Source: Frigidibacter sp. (lineage in GTDB: Bacteria > Pseudomonadota > Alphaproteobacteria > Rhodobacterales > Rhodobacteraceae). From it: a DNA stretch of 64,000 nt. The position numbers were made by a program, and so were the translations under genes. The stretch's first letter is position 1. The number at the start of each line of letters is the position of its first letter. Location: assembly GCF_030695035.1 (NCBI RefSeq), contig NZ_JAUYTT010000014.1, positions 214,573 to 278,572 of the forward strand, given 5' to 3'. This document shows, in pieces, positions 63,860 to 64,000 of the stretch. Below the pieces are notes generated by a model. The model worked only from the letters and a program-made list of their open reading frames with translations, made no database searches and was not told the origin of the DNA.

Positions 63860-64000
63860 ATGGCTAAGGCAAAGTTTGAACGGAACAAACCGCATATCAA
63901 CATCGGCACGATTGGCCACGTTGACCACGGCAAGACGACTCTGACGGCTGCGATCACGAAGTATTTCGGCGATTTCAAGGCCTATGACCAGATCGACGGC
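63860..64000 (+). CDS. tuf: elongation factor Tu (5' part, truncated by window end)
   Basis: The first 47 codons of EF-Tu, the GTPase that delivers aminoacyl-tRNA to the ribosome. The start [27 protein letters not shown] is unmistakable and includes the P-loop GHVDHGKT. The rest lies past the window. The gap of 120 bp to the lipoprotein gene holds a strong hairpin. Confidence 0.97.
   Translation, partial: MAKAKFERNKPHINIGTIGHVDHGKTTLTAAITKYFGDFKAYDQIDG

Noticed and set aside
1..64000. CRISPR arrays, insertion sequences, prophage or integrase genes
   Set aside because: No regularly spaced repeats, transposase or phage motifs and no compositional break were seen anywhere in the window.

Overview
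The window is a 64 kb stretch of GC-rich bacterial chromosome, densely packed with intact genes and without insertion sequences, prophage, CRISPR arrays, rRNA or any tRNA I could find. Protein content and gene order point to an alphaproteobacterium of the order Rhodobacterales (family Rhodobacteraceae, Rhodobacter/Gemmobacter/Paracoccus-like). The main reasons are the pckA-chvI-chvG-hprK-rapZ-EIIA-HPr cluster with a short HPr kinase, a long-form acyl-CoA dehydrogenase resembling methylsuccinyl-CoA dehydrogenase (ethylmalonyl-CoA pathway), the def-def-def-fmt cluster, and the rpoZ-rel-pdxJ-acpS-lepB-rnc-era-recO run. This assignment is inference from gene content; no database search was possible.

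Layout. 0.3-2.1 kb: glnK-amtB (nitrogen status and ammonium uptake), with repeated TTGTGCAAAT elements upstream. 2.2-6.5 kb, minus strand: dapA, smpB, a glutathione S-transferase, sseA and an aromatic aminotransferase, with a perfect GC-rich palindrome between dapA and smpB. 6.6-14.8 kb: a soluble lytic transglycosylase, an EamA exporter, mnmD with a divergent FAD oxidoreductase (a split MnmC), a thiamine-diphosphate enzyme, lrgAB and a GNAT acetyltransferase. 14.9-22.2 kb: smc, a MOSC protein, an MltB-type transglycosylase, a receiver-like orphan, a glutathionyl-hydroquinone reductase and an unknown protein. 22.3-27.7 kb: a PatB/MalY-type C-S lyase, three tandem peptide deformylase paralogues (the third has lost key active-site residues), fmt, a small membrane protein, a TRIC-like channel and rnhA. 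27.8-30.8 kb: a LysE exporter, a methyltransferase, ispH and an NYN-domain protein.

30.9-40.9 kb is a long plus-strand run: folK, rpoZ, rel, a DUF2062 protein, pdxJ, (LysR and a 46-residue protein inserted), acpS, lepB, rnc, era, a DUF1491 protein and recO. It combines stringent response, lipid/ACP maturation, protein export, RNA processing, ribosome assembly and repair. 41.0-44.8 kb: an MFS transporter, the mcd-like dehydrogenase and a TauE/SafE permease. 44.9-51.4 kb: pckA divergent from chvI-chvG-hprK-rapZ-manX-ptsH, a carbon and envelope regulatory circuit without visible sugar-transport PTS parts. The 330-bp gap between pckA and chvI holds a perfect 13-bp direct repeat with a 20-bp period. 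51.4-58.3 kb: a phospholipid acyltransferase-like gene, 3-hydroxybutyryl-CoA dehydrogenase, two poorly known plus-strand genes, etfBA, a cobalamin adenosyltransferase, a twin-transmembrane protein and an SDR. The set fits acetyl-CoA assimilation, beta-oxidation and B12-dependent mutases. 58.3-64 kb: parC, a DUF533 protein, a cytochrome P450, an Ala/Pro-rich lipoprotein and the first 47 codons of tuf.

Most genes are housekeeping. The best leads for unusual biology are the degenerate third deformylase, the two tandem-repeat regulatory regions (upstream of glnK and between pckA and chvI), the split MnmC pair, the short HPr kinase circuit, the small protein opposite a LysR regulator, and three convergent gene pairs whose stop codons interlock in a shared palindromic tetranucleotide.
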